A stretch of DNA of 64,000 nucleotides, taken from Streptacidiphilus albus JL83 (GTDB lineage: Bacteria > Actinomycetota > Actinomycetes > Streptomycetales > Streptomycetaceae). The stretch is taken from contig NZ_JQML01000001.1 of the NCBI RefSeq assembly GCF_000744705.1, forward strand, positions 1,302,001-1,366,000, read 5' to 3'. The notes beneath the pieces were generated by a model. The model did not search any database, was not told the origin of the DNA, and saw only the letters and a list, made by a program, of their open reading frames with translations. Positions 1-7,643 of the stretch are shown here, piece by piece. The position numbers were made by a program, and so were the translations under genes. Numbering within the stretch: the stretch's first letter is position 1; each line of letters begins with the position of its first letter.

Positions 1-654
1 CAGGAACAGGGCGCAGACGCCGATCGCGGCGAAGCCGTAGGTCTGCCAGGACTCGAAGAAGGCCGCCACGCCCTGACGGTCGAGGGTGTCGGTGGCCGAC
101 TTCATCAGCGCCGCCGTCAGCGCGTAGCCGATCGCCGCCGCAGTGCCGAGGCAGACCGCCCGAGCCGGGCCGACCGGACGCCGCAGCGCGGCCAGGGCCA
201 GCATGAACATCGCCCCGAGGCAGCTGGCCAGCGCGAGCACCCAGAGGGCGGGCGGCGGCTGGAGGTCGCCGCCGCTCGGAGCCGCCGCCGCCAGGGCGGC
301 GCCCAGCCCGACGACGATCGCGGCGACCGAGAACCACCCCTGGCGCGACATCCGTTTCCGGAACACCACCCCGGAGATCAGCAGCGCGAACGGGAGCTCC
401 AGGACGAAGATCGGCTGCACCACCGCCAGCGGCCCGGTCACCAGCGCCAGGGCCTGGAACACCGCCGCGAAGATCACCCCGAGGATGCCGCCGAACCAGA
501 CCGGGGTGCGCAGCAGGTCCAGCATCAGCCGGAGCCGGAAGGTGTCGGACTGCGGCACGATCAGCGCGGCCCGGCGCTGCAGCACCGTCCCCAGGGCGTT
601 GCTGACGGCGGCGAGGACGGCGAAGACGACGGACAGCACGGCCGTCATGGACAT
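1..654 (-). CDS. DMT/EamA-type membrane transporter (C-terminus beyond window edge)
   Basis: This is a partial gene of 218 codons from the ATG at 654, open to the left edge. The protein is almost entirely hydrophobic helices; the first spans about residues 5-24 (AVLSVVFAVLAAVSNALGTV), followed by paired helices separated by short basic loops such as VFRKRMSRQG, as in small multidrug or metabolite exporters of the DMT superfamily. An in-frame ATG at 648 is an alternative start. Substrate cannot be inferred. No partner gene is visible because the next gene rightward is a regulator that stops at 839. Confidence 0.75.
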   Translation of the reverse strand, partial: MSMTAVLSVVFAVLAAVSNALGTVLQRRAALIVPQSDTFRLRLMLDLLRTPVWFGGILGVIFAAVFQALALVTGPLAVVQPIFVLELPFALLISGVVFRKRMSRQGWFSVAAIVVGLGAALAAAAPSGGDLQPPPALWVLALASCLGAMFMLALAALRRPVGPARAVCLGTAAAIGYALTAALMKSATDTLDRQGVAAFFESWQTYGFAAIGVCALFL

Positions 655-760
655 GGTTCCCCGCCCCCTCGCATGAGCATCTCTTACCCGGTTCCGGACC
701 CTGCGATGCTATCCGGCGCTCCCGACAACCCGCCGCAGGCCGCGCGCTGGCGCGCCTCGC

Positions 761-830
761 GGCCCCGGCCCGGGCCCCGGCCCGGGCACCGGCCCCGGCC
801 CAGGCCCTTCGATCCCGGCCCTGGCCCAGG
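761..830. repeat. Low-complexity CCGGCCC-rich stretch
   Basis: Irregular tandem GGCCCC/CCCGGG units fill the space between the first transporter and the XRE-cupin gene. Reading frames through it are proline/arginine runs and do not look coding. It could form strong secondary structure in either transcript. Confidence 0.6.
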
Positions 831-838
831 GGCGCCGA

Positions 839-1414
839 TCAGGCGACCGGCGCCGGGACCGAGACCACCATGGTGAGCCGGACGACCTCGGCGCCCGGGT
901 TGTGGTAGCCGTGCGGCCGACCGGCCTCGTAGGAGGCCGTGGTCCCCTGCGGCACGGGGTGCTCGACGCCGTCGAGGGTGACCACCAAGGTGCCCGCCTC
1001 CACCCGGACGATCTCCATGGTGCCGGCCGGATGGGCGTCCGAGTCGTGGCCCTGACCGGGCTGGAGCACCCAGTCCCAGATCTCCAGCGGACCCGGGGAC
1101 TCGACCCCGGCCAGCAGCACCGCGCTGCTGCCCTGCGGCGTGGACCAGAGGGTCACCGCCTCCTCCTGCGGGACCAACCGGACCGCCGGGCCCTCGTCGT
1201 AGTCGAGCAGGCGGGCGATGCTCACGCCGAGCGCGTCCGCGACCCGGACCACGGTCCCGACGCTGGGGTTGGTCCGCGCCTGCTCGATCTGGATGAGCAT
1301 CCCCCGGCTGACGCCGGCCCGGGCGGCGAGGGCGTCCAGGGTCAGCGCCCGGTCAGCGCGGAACCGTCGGACGTTGCGGGCAAGGGCCTGGGCGACCAGA
1401 TCGAGGTCGGGCAT
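839..1414 (-). CDS. XRE-family regulator with C-terminal cupin domain
   Basis: DNA-binding regulator of 191 residues. Residues about 3-70 form a helix-turn-helix (recognition region around AARAGVSRGMLIQIEQ), and residues about 95-185 form a cupin sensor barrel with the HPAGTMEIV and GRPHGYHNPG strands. The architecture is that of SutR/PuuR-like regulators that sense a small ligand. It is divergent from an EamA exporter at 1530, its probable target. The frame is open up to an ATG at 1468, but that codon lies inside the promoter/operator, so the ATG at 1414 is chosen. A perfect palindrome in its own promoter spacer suggests autorepression. Confidence 0.85.
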   Translation of the reverse strand: MPDLDLVAQALARNVRRFRADRALTLDALAARAGVSRGMLIQIEQARTNPSVGTVVRVADALGVSIARLLDYDEGPAVRLVPQEEAVTLWSTPQGSSAVLLAGVESPGPLEIWDWVLQPGQGHDSDAHPAGTMEIVRVEAGTLVVTLDGVEHPVPQGTTASYEAGRPHGYHNPGAEVVRLTMVVSVPAPVA

Positions 1415-1444
1415 CAGCAGTCCAGTCCAGGAGGGGTCGAGTAA

Positions 1445-1473
1445 AATATAATGAACTTGATAGTTCATCTGAA
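1445..1473 (-). promoter_or_regulatory. Leftward promoter with an operator filling its spacer
   Basis: On the minus strand TTCAGA (1473-1468) and TATATT (1450-1445) are separated by exactly 17 bases. The spacer region is the 18-bp dyad ATGAACTTGATAGTTCAT (1451-1468; 7-bp arms, 4-bp centre). A dimeric HTH protein bound here would block RNA polymerase; the divergent exporter gene begins 62 bp to the right. Confidence 0.65.
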
Positions 1474-1529
1474 TACACTACTGTGGCGTGTACTCCACGA
1501 TTCACTGCACTGTACTGCGAGGTCCCGCC

Positions 1530-2402
1530 ATGACTGCTGTCTTCGCGCTGCTCAGCAGCGTGCTCTGGGGTCTGGCCGACTTCGGCGGCGGACTGCTCAC
1601 CCGCCGCCTCCCGGCGCTGGTGGTCGTGGTCGCCTCGCAGGCCGCCGCCGCACTGGCACTGCTGGTGGCGGTCTGCGCCACCGGCGGCTTCGCGCACGCG
1701 TCGGTGCACCTGCTCTACGCCGTCGGCGCGGGCCTGATCGGGCCGATCGCCATGATCGCCTTCTATCGCGCGCTCGCCCTCGGCCCCATGGGCGTGGTCT
1801 CCCCGCTCGCCACCGTCGGGGTGCTGGTACCGGTCGGCGCCGGCCTCGCCCTGGGCGAACGCCCCGGCACGCTGCAGGTCCTGGGCATCGCCGTGGCGGC
1901 GGTGGGGGTGGTCCTGGCGGGCGGCCCGCAGCTGCGCGGGGAGCCGGTCCAGCGCACGGCGGTGCTGCTCACCCTGGTCGCCGCCTTCGGCTTCGGCGCG
2001 GTGATGACGCTGATGGCGGAGGCCACGACCGGCGCGTCGGGCGTGCTGCTGGCGCTGCTGGTGCAGCGCTGCTGCAACCTGCTGGTCGGCGGGGGCGCGC
2101 TGGTGCGGGCGGCGCGCCGCGAGCCCGAGCGCTACCGGCGCGCGGAACTGCGCCTGTCGCTGGCCTCGCGCCGGATGGTCCTCGCCCTGGCCGGGGTCGG
2201 CATCGCCGACGTGGCCGCCAACGGCGCGTTCGTGCTGGCGAGCCAGGCCGGGTCGATGGCCGTGGCCGCCGTCCTGGCCTCGCTCTACCCGGTGGTGACC
2301 GCGCTGGCCGCGCGCTACCTGCTCGGCGAACGGCTGCTGGCGGTGCAGGCCGCCGGCTCCGGGCTCGCCCTGGCCGGCGCGATCCTGCTGGCGGCCCACT
2401 GA
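1530..2402 (+). CDS. EamA/DMT family exporter
   Basis: Integral membrane protein of 290 residues with about ten predicted helices in two homologous halves, the EamA pattern. The first half ends near residue 140 (GIAVAAVGVVLAGG) and the second begins near residue 155 (TLLTL-like helix, VAAFGFGAVMTLMAEA). The ATG at 1530 is chosen over an upstream in-frame ATG at 1488 because the extension is not hydrophobic and overlaps the control region. It is divergent from the XRE-cupin regulator at 839-1414 and probably controlled by it. Substrate is unknown; amino acids or toxic metabolites are typical for this pairing. Confidence 0.85.
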   Translation: MTAVFALLSSVLWGLADFGGGLLTRRLPALVVVVASQAAAALALLVAVCATGGFAHASVHLLYAVGAGLIGPIAMIAFYRALALGPMGVVSPLATVGVLVPVGAGLALGERPGTLQVLGIAVAAVGVVLAGGPQLRGEPVQRTAVLLTLVAAFGFGAVMTLMAEATTGASGVLLALLVQRCCNLLVGGGALVRAARREPERYRRAELRLSLASRRMVLALAGVGIADVAANGAFVLASQAGSMAVAAVLASLYPVVTALAARYLLGERLLAVQAAGSGLALAGAILLAAH

Positions 2403-2439
2403 CCTGCTGACCTACTGACCTGCTGACCTGCTGACCTGC
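2400..2439. repeat. Five 8-bp tandem repeats at an exporter stop codon
   Basis: TGACCTGC occurs as TGACCTGC, TGACCTAC, TGACCTGC, TGACCTGC, TGACCTGC, starting on the exporter's TGA stop codon. It fills most of the 64-bp gap before the convergent lgt gene. Confidence 0.85.
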
Positions 2440-2466
2440 CGACCGGGCAGGCCCGGGGCGCAGCAC

Positions 2467-3336
2467 TCAGGCCGGCAGTTCGGCGTCCTCCGGCTGGGGT
2501 TCGGGCTGCGTGATCCGGGAGCGTCCGATCGGATTCTCCGGCGCCGGCCGGTTCCTGGTGGCGACCAGGTAGCCGACCGCGACCAGGAAGACGACCAGCG
2601 AGGTCCAGTCGTTCAGCCGCAGCCCGAGGAAGCGGTTGGCGTGGTCGTCGCGCAGCGCCTCGATCCAGCCGCGTCCGGCCGTGTACACGGCGGCGTAGAG
2701 GGCGAACAGCCGCGCCGAGTGCATGTTCCAGCGCCGGTCGGCGTAGAGCAGCAGCAGCACGCAGCCGAGGTCCCAGAGCGACTCGTAGAGGAAGGTCGGC
2801 TGGTAGAACGCCACGTCGGGGGTGGCCGGCGGACGGTGCGCCGGGTCGATCCGCAGCCCCCAGGGCAGGCTGGTGGGGTCGCCGTAGAGCTCCTGGTTGA
2901 AGTAGTTGCCCCAGCGGCCGATGGCCTGGGCCAGGATCAGACCGGGCGCCAGCGCGTCCGCGAAACCAGCGAGCGGGACGCCCTTCTTCCGGCAGCCGAT
3001 CCAGGCGCCGACCGCGCCGAGCGCCACCGCGCCCCAGATGCCGAGGCCGCCGTCCCAGATGTAGAGCGCCCTGATCGGCTGCTCGCCGGGCTTGAAGTAG
3101 AGCTCGGGGTCGGTGATCACGTGGTAGAGCCGGCCGCCGACGATCCCGAAGGGCACCGCCCAGAGGGTGATGTCGAGGACGTCGTCCGGATTGCCGCCGA
3201 GCCTGACCCAGCGGCGCCGGGTCAGCCAGAGCGCCGCCGCGATGCCCGCGAGGATGCACAGCGCGTAGGCGCGGATCGGAACGGGACCGATGTGCCAGAC
3301 GCCCTGCGCGGGGCTGGGGATGTACGCGAGTTCCAT
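2467..3336 (-). CDS. lgt: Prolipoprotein diacylglyceryl transferase
   Basis: Transfers diacylglycerol from phosphatidylglycerol to the lipobox cysteine of prelipoproteins in the cytoplasmic membrane. The 289-residue protein has seven or so helices and the Lgt signature GRWGNYFNQELYG, preceded by IWDGGLGIWG and the VGGRLYHVITD region expected for the family. Starts at 3399 and 3336 are both in frame; 3336 (MELAYIPSP) matches the usual Lgt N-terminus. The C-terminus ends in a charged tail rich in E, P and Q. It stands alone, divergent from an ArsR gene. Confidence 0.95.
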   Translation of the reverse strand: MELAYIPSPAQGVWHIGPVPIRAYALCILAGIAAALWLTRRRWVRLGGNPDDVLDITLWAVPFGIVGGRLYHVITDPELYFKPGEQPIRALYIWDGGLGIWGAVALGAVGAWIGCRKKGVPLAGFADALAPGLILAQAIGRWGNYFNQELYGDPTSLPWGLRIDPAHRPPATPDVAFYQPTFLYESLWDLGCVLLLLYADRRWNMHSARLFALYAAVYTAGRGWIEALRDDHANRFLGLRLNDWTSLVVFLVAVGYLVATRNRPAPENPIGRSRITQPEPQPEDAELPA

Positions 3337-3427
3337 CAAGCCGGGCCGTTTCCCTTGCGGACGGGCGGGCTGCTCGACCCGCTTATGCGCCGCCAACACT
3401 ACCGGGACACAGCTCCCGCATTCCGAC

Positions 3428-3455
3428 TTGACAGCGTTCCCGCGCGCACTAGAGT
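3428..3455 (+). promoter_or_regulatory. Promoter of the ArsR/SRPBCC operon
   Basis: TTGACA (3428-3433) and TAGAGT (3450-3455) are 16 bp apart, a near-consensus vegetative promoter directly upstream of the ArsR gene. Confidence 0.7.
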
Positions 3456-3456
3456 A

Positions 3457-3485
3457 AACCCAGCGGTTAATTAACTAGGTGGTTA
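3457..3485 (+). promoter_or_regulatory. Tandem ArsR-type operators
   Basis: Two adjacent dyads follow the -10 box: AACC-CAGC-GGTT (3457-3468) and TAACTA-GG-TGGTTA (3472-3485, one mismatch). A GTTAATTAAC palindrome (3466-3475) joins them. This layout fits autorepression by the ArsR protein encoded at 3492. Confidence 0.6.
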
Positions 3486-3491
3486 TGCGGC

Positions 3492-3836
3492 ATGGTCAGC
3501 GACCAGGACCGGCTCAGCAGCGTCTTCGCGGCCCTCGCGGACCCGACCCGCCGGGCGATCCTCGCCCGACTGTCGGCGGGCGAGGCGACCGTCACCGAGC
3601 TCGCCGAGCCCTTCTCGATGAGCCTGCCCGCGATCTCCAAGCACCTGAAGGTGCTGGAGCGCGCCGGGCTGATCAGTCGCGGCCGGAACGCCCAGTGGCG
3701 TCCCTGCCGAATAGAGGCGGAGCCGCTGGGTGAGGCCTCCGTCTGGTTGGAGCGCTACCGGCAGCTCTGGGAGCACAGCTTCGACCGCCTTGCCGACCAC
3801 CTCCGAGAGATCCAGGCAGAGGGAGAACCCCGATGA
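3492..3836 (+). CDS. ArsR/SmtB-family winged-helix repressor (SRPBCC-linked type)
   Basis: A 114-residue winged-helix protein with DPTRRAILARL near the N-terminus and the recognition helix SLPAISKHLKVLERAGLI. The metal-binding cysteine pairs of classical ArsR are absent; the only cysteine is in WRPCRIE, typical of the SdpR-like subgroup. Its stop overlaps the next start (ATGA at 3833), so it is translationally coupled to an AHSA1/SRPBCC protein, a pairing common in actinobacteria. Probably represses its own operon through the dyads at 3457-3485. Confidence 0.9.
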   Translation: MVSDQDRLSSVFAALADPTRRAILARLSAGEATVTELAEPFSMSLPAISKHLKVLERAGLISRGRNAQWRPCRIEAEPLGEASVWLERYRQLWEHSFDRLADHLREIQAEGEPR

Positions 3837-4270
3837 CCGAGAGCTTCAGCATCACCCGCGTCTTCGACGCCCCCCGCGAGCTGGTGTTCGCCGCTTGGAC
3901 GGAGCCCGCCCAGTTCGCCCGCTGGTTCGGCGCGAGCAGCGACGTCCCGCTGGAGACGGTGGCCATGGACGTCCGCCCCGGCGGCGCCTGGAGCGTCGTC
4001 ATGCACGTCGACCCGGCGACGGTCATCCCCTTCCGGGGCAGCTACCTGGAGGTGCTCCCGCCGGAGCGGCTGGTGCTCACCCTGACCGACCCGGCCGACC
4101 CCGCCAACCCGAACGTCGAGGTGGTGACCGTGGTCCTCAAGGACCTCGGCGGCAGGACCGAGATGGTCTTCGTCCAGGAGGGCCACCTGGGCGCGGAGGA
4201 GTACGCCAGAACCAAGGCGGGCTGGTCCGCCTTCTTCGACACCCTCGCCGAGGGCCTGCCCACGGCGTGA
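3833..4270 (+). CDS. SRPBCC/AHSA1-like domain protein
   Basis: 145 residues forming one START-like (helix-grip) domain; the N-terminus ITRVFDAPRELVFAAWTEP and the RPGGAWSV and FRGSYLEV segments are hallmarks of the AHSA1/CalC-like group. Such proteins bind hydrophobic ligands in a deep pocket; no enzymatic residue is evident. It overlaps the ArsR gene by four bases and is its presumed target. The ligand is not known. Confidence 0.9.
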   Translation: MTESFSITRVFDAPRELVFAAWTEPAQFARWFGASSDVPLETVAMDVRPGGAWSVVMHVDPATVIPFRGSYLEVLPPERLVLTLTDPADPANPNVEVVTVVLKDLGGRTEMVFVQEGHLGAEEYARTKAGWSAFFDTLAEGLPTA

Positions 4271-4283
4271 AACAGTGGACCGC

Positions 4284-4805
4284 ATGACCGACGTACTCAG
4301 GCCCGCCCGGACCGACGAGGCGGCCGCGCTGCATGCCCTGGCGCTGCGCTCCAAGGCCCACTGGGGATATGACGAGGCGTTCATGACGGCCTGCCACGAC
4401 GAGCTCGCCGTCCCCGGGGAGTTGCTCGCGGCCGGACGCGTGGTCGTGGCCGAGGACGGCCCCGGCCGACTGCTGGGCTTCGCCACGCTCGACGGCGAGC
4501 CCGGGACCGAGCGGGGGAACGAGCGGGGGACCGAGCCGGGCACCGAGCCCGGGAGCGGCGGGCGGGGCGAGTTGGGCATGCTCTTCGTCGACCCCGGCGC
4601 GATCGGCCGGGGCCTCGGCCGCCGACTGCTGCAGCATGTCCTGGCCCAGGCGCGGACGCTGGGCTTCCACACCCTCACCATCGACGCGGACCCCAACGCC
4701 GAGTCCTTCTACCTCGCCATGGGCGCCAGGACGATCGGCCGCACCCCGTCCGGCAGCATCCCCGGCCGGGAGCTGCCGCTGATGGAGATCGACGTCAGCG
4801 TGTGA
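4284..4805 (+). CDS. GNAT-family N-acetyltransferase with low-complexity insert
   Basis: A 173-residue acetyl-CoA-dependent acyltransferase. Motif A is seen as LFVDPGAIGRGLGRRLLQHV, with the Q/R-x-x-G-x-G/A variant GRGLGR, and the C-terminal strand carries DADPNAESFYLAMGA. Between the first half and motif A is a Gly/Glu/Pro/Arg-rich insert (about residues 72-94) encoded by a 12-bp-like DNA repeat. The ATG at 4284 is preferred to one at 4275. It lies 13 bp after the SRPBCC gene and may be cotranscribed. Substrate is unknown. Confidence 0.85.
   Translation: MTDVLRPARTDEAAALHALALRSKAHWGYDEAFMTACHDELAVPGELLAAGRVVVAEDGPGRLLGFATLDGEPGTERGNERGTEPGTEPGSGGRGELGMLFVDPGAIGRGLGRRLLQHVLAQARTLGFHTLTIDADPNAESFYLAMGARTIGRTPSGSIPGRELPLMEIDVSV
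4498..4562 (+). repeat. Imperfect repeats inside the GNAT gene
   Basis: Units resembling GGGACCGAGC repeat about five times in frame and encode a GTER/GTEP-type acidic linker. The insert separates the first half of the acetyltransferase from its cofactor motif. Confidence 0.7.
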
Positions 4806-4871
4806 GCCGCGACTCGGCGGCGTGAACGGGATCCGGCGCAGCTGTCGGACCCGGCTGCTAGCTTGCCGGGC

Positions 4872-5390
4872 ATGACTCAAGATCCCGCCCTGTCCCGTAC
4901 CCCCGACGAGAAGACCGGGCTGCGCAGCAGCCTGGACCGGCAGCGCGACGTCGTGCTCTGGAAGGTCGAAGGCCTGGACGACGAGCAGCTGCGCCGCCGG
5001 ATGACGGCCAGCGGCACCAGCCTGCTGGGCCTGGTCAAGCACCTGGCCGCGGTGGAGTACGGATGGTTCTGCCGGACCTTCGGCCGGGAGACCGAGCCCC
5101 TCCCGGGCGACCCCTCCGTTCCGGGCGCCACCCCCGACGACGACATGCGGGCGGCGCCGGGTGAGACCGCCGCCGACATCCTGGCCTTCCACCGCCGGGC
5201 GCGGGAGTCCGCCGACGCGGTCATCGCCGAGCTCGACCTGGACGCACTGGGCACCTCCTGGAACGGCCGTACGGTCTCGCTCCGCTGGGTCCTGATCCAC
5301 ATGATCGAGGAGACGGCCCGTCACGCCGGGCACATGGACATCCTGCGCGAGCTGATCGACGGCAGCACCGGCGACTACCCGCGCAACTGA
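4872..5390 (+). CDS. DinB-family (DUF664) putative metalloenzyme
   Basis: 172 residues forming a four-helix bundle of the DinB/YfiT superfamily. The three likely metal ligands are the histidines in LVKHLAAVEYGWF, in IHMIEETARHAGHMDIL (HxxxH-like spacing) and nearby. Actinobacterial relatives include mycothiol- or bacillithiol-dependent transferases, so a thiol-S-transferase role is possible but not shown. The ATG at 4872 is used; it has a short CCGGGC leader and no strong Shine-Dalgarno site. Confidence 0.85.
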   Translation: MTQDPALSRTPDEKTGLRSSLDRQRDVVLWKVEGLDDEQLRRRMTASGTSLLGLVKHLAAVEYGWFCRTFGRETEPLPGDPSVPGATPDDDMRAAPGETAADILAFHRRARESADAVIAELDLDALGTSWNGRTVSLRWVLIHMIEETARHAGHMDILRELIDGSTGDYPRN

Positions 5391-5471
5391 CCCCGGGCGC
5401 CCGCTACCGACCCGTTTCCGCAGCCGGCCTGCTGAATTCCCGTCATCCACCCGTCCCCTCAGGTGTCGCGG

Positions 5472-5906
5472 TCAGCCTTCCACCGAATCGCGGAGCAGCG
5501 CCAGCAGTTCCCGCAGCCGCTCCCGTTCCGCCGGGCCGAGCCGGGCGGTGGCATCGGCCAGTGCCTTGCTGTCGATCGCCTCCGCCTCCCGGTGCCGGGT
5601 GCGGCCCAGCGCGGTCAGCGTGACCAGGAAGGACCGCCGGTCCTCGGGGTGCCGCACCCGCTCGACCAGCCCGTCGCGCTCCAGCGCGTCGACGACGGCG
5701 GTCGCGGTGCGGGCGGCGACGCCGAGCATCTCGCTGAGGTCGCGCATCCGCAGCGGGTCGGGCGAGGTGGCCATCATCCGCATGGCCCGCAGCCGGGCCA
5801 CCGACGCGCCGCGGACCTTCAGCCGCGCTTCCACGAAGGTGCGGATCTGGGTGGTGGTGGCGAAGAGTTCGTCCACCAGGATGTCGCTGCTCCCCGGTAC
5901 TGGCAT
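5472..5906 (-). CDS. MarR-family regulator of a divergent MFS pump
   Basis: 144 residues with the MarR winged helix: DLSEMLGVAARTATAVVDAL is the recognition region and RHPEDRRSFLVTL the wing. The ATG at 5906 is preferred, because the upstream in-frame ATG at 5942 falls inside the operator palindromes. It is divergent from the MFS gene at 6034, the usual layout for a drug-responsive repressor and its pump. Confidence 0.88.
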   Translation of the reverse strand: MPVPGSSDILVDELFATTTQIRTFVEARLKVRGASVARLRAMRMMATSPDPLRMRDLSEMLGVAARTATAVVDALERDGLVERVRHPEDRRSFLVTLTALGRTRHREAEAIDSKALADATARLGPAERERLRELLALLRDSVEG

Positions 5907-5940
5907 GTGTGCCGTGCCCCGATTCCCTGATGCTGATGAC

Positions 5941-5960
5941 ACTCATAGTGAGTATGCTCA
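5941..5960. promoter_or_regulatory. Overlapping MarR operator palindromes
   Basis: ACTCA-TAG-TGAGT (5941-5953) overlaps TGAG-TATG-CTCA (5949-5960). They sit between the divergent MarR and MFS genes and are probably bound by the MarR protein. Confidence 0.6.
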
Positions 5961-6033
5961 ATATATGTGGCGTCGCCCTGTCGGCCGCTCAACGCCACCG
6001 TCATCCTCCCGCGCCTCTCACAGGACCGAGTCA

Positions 6034-7608
6034 GTGCCCCACCGCCTCAGCCAACGTGTCGTCGTGCCCGTCATCGTCGCCTCCTCCATCTTCCTGGCCA
6101 TCGTGGACGGGGCCATCACCACCGTGGCCCTCCCCTCCATCGGCCGTCAGTTCCACCTCCCCGCCTCCGGCCTGGACAGCGTGGTGGTGGTCTACCCCGT
6201 CTGCGTCGGCATGGTGATGCCCGCCTCGGCCTGGCTCGGGGACCGCTTCGGCGGCAAGCGGGTCGTGCTGCTGTCGCTGGCCCTGTTCGTCGGCGCCTCG
6301 GCGCTCTGCGGCTCCGCCCAGAACCTCGGTCAGCTCGTCGGCTACCGCGCCCTCCAGGGCCTCGGCGGCGGACTGCTGCTGCCGGCCGGCGCCACCCTGC
6401 TCTTCCGGACCTTCTCGGCGAGCGAGCGGGTCCGCGCCTCCCGACTGATGATCTTCCCGCAGCAGGTGGCCCCGGCGCTGGCCCCGATCCTCGGCGGACT
6501 CCTGGTCGACGGCGCCTCCTGGCGCTGGGTGTTCTACGTCAACCTGCCGGTCGGCGCAGCCGCGCTGACCTTCGGTCTGCTCTTCCTGGACGAGCACCGC
6601 GACCACGCGCCGGGCCGACTGGACGTCCCCGGCCTGCTGCTCTCCGCTTCCGGCCTGGCCACCCTGATGTACGGGGTGTGCGAGGGCTCCCAGCAGGGCT
6701 GGGGCTCGGCCCCGGTGGACACCGCGCTGGCGGTCGGCGCGCTGCTGCTCGGCGCCGCCGTGGTGGTGCAACTGCGCACCGCGGAGCCGGTGCTGAAACT
6801 GCGGCTGTTCACCGACCGGCTGTTCCGCGACACCAATCTGATCTGCCTGGTCGGCTACATACCGATCATGGGGGCGATGTTCCTGGGCCCGCTGTTCCTC
6901 CAGGAGGCCCAGGGCCGGTCCGCCCTGGACTCGGGCACCAGCACCTTCACCGAGGCCTTCGGCGTGCTGCTGACCGTCCAGGTGGCCGGCGCGCTCTACG
7001 CCAGGGTCGGGCCGCGCCTGATCATCGCCGCCGGGATGGCCGGCGTGACCGGGGTGCTGCTCCTGCTGTCCACCTGCGACCTGCACACCGGGCTGTGGAC
7101 GTTCCGGCTCTACATGTTCCTGCTGGGCGTCAGCATGGGCGGAGTGTTCATGCCGACCACCGTGGCCTCGCTCAGCACCGTGGCCAAGGGCGACGTGGGC
7201 CACGCGACCACGCTCAACACCGTGGTCCGGCAGACGGCCGGCGCCCTGGCCCCGGCCGTGGTCACCACGGCCCTGGTCCTCGGCAGCTCGCGGCACGGCG
7301 CCGCGTCGCCGCCGCTCGGCGCCTACCAGGACGGCTACCGGCTGCTGGCGTTGTTGGCCGCGCTGGCCGCGCTCTTCAGCCTGACCATGCCGGACGCGGT
7401 CGCCCGCCGGGCCGCCGCCGCACCTCCGCAGACCGCCGACGCGGCAACGGAGCCCCACGACCCTGCCCCTGCCCATCCCCCGACCCCGGCATCGCTCCCG
7501 GCCCCGGCTCCAACCCCGGACGGCGGCACCGGGACGCGCGCCCGTCCGCCGACCGGCCGAAGCGGCGCCGGTGGGCGGACGGCGGGAACGACGCTCAGGC
7601 GCCGCTGA
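6034..7608 (+). CDS. DHA2-type MFS drug exporter
   Basis: 524 residues, about 14 predicted helices, with DHA2 (14-TMS) features: the loop WLGDRFGGKRVVLLSLALF (motif A), the LGGLLVDGASWRWVFYVNLP segment (motif C region) and a long Pro/Ala-rich cytoplasmic tail. The GTG at 6034 has AGGA eight bases upstream and gives MPHRLSQRVV directly before the first helix; the ATG at 5965 overlaps the operator and lacks a ribosome site. Expected to export drugs by proton antiport and to be derepressed when the MarR protein binds a ligand. Confidence 0.88.
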   Translation: MPHRLSQRVVVPVIVASSIFLAIVDGAITTVALPSIGRQFHLPASGLDSVVVVYPVCVGMVMPASAWLGDRFGGKRVVLLSLALFVGASALCGSAQNLGQLVGYRALQGLGGGLLLPAGATLLFRTFSASERVRASRLMIFPQQVAPALAPILGGLLVDGASWRWVFYVNLPVGAAALTFGLLFLDEHRDHAPGRLDVPGLLLSASGLATLMYGVCEGSQQGWGSAPVDTALAVGALLLGAAVVVQLRTAEPVLKLRLFTDRLFRDTNLICLVGYIPIMGAMFLGPLFLQEAQGRSALDSGTSTFTEAFGVLLTVQVAGALYARVGPRLIIAAGMAGVTGVLLLLSTCDLHTGLWTFRLYMFLLGVSMGGVFMPTTVASLSTVAKGDVGHATTLNTVVRQTAGALAPAVVTTALVLGSSRHGAASPPLGAYQDGYRLLALLAALAALFSLTMPDAVARRAAAAPPQTADAATEPHDPAPAHPPTPASLPAPAPTPDGGTGTRARPPTGRSGAGGRTAGTTLRRR

Positions 7609-7643
7609 TGCTCAGGCGCCGCTGATGCTCAGGCGCCCTTGAT
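7593..7643. repeat. Three 17-bp tandem repeats joining two convergent genes
   Basis: GCTCAGGCGCCGCTGAT occurs at 7593-7609 and 7610-7626, with a two-base variant at 7627-7643. The first copy contains the MFS stop codon and the third contains the end of the convergent YceI gene, so the repeat makes up the whole junction. Confidence 0.85.

Noticed and set aside
5548-6033. Upstream extension of the MFS frame
   Set aside because: It is antisense to the MarR gene and crosses the operator; the GTG at 6034 has a good ribosome site.
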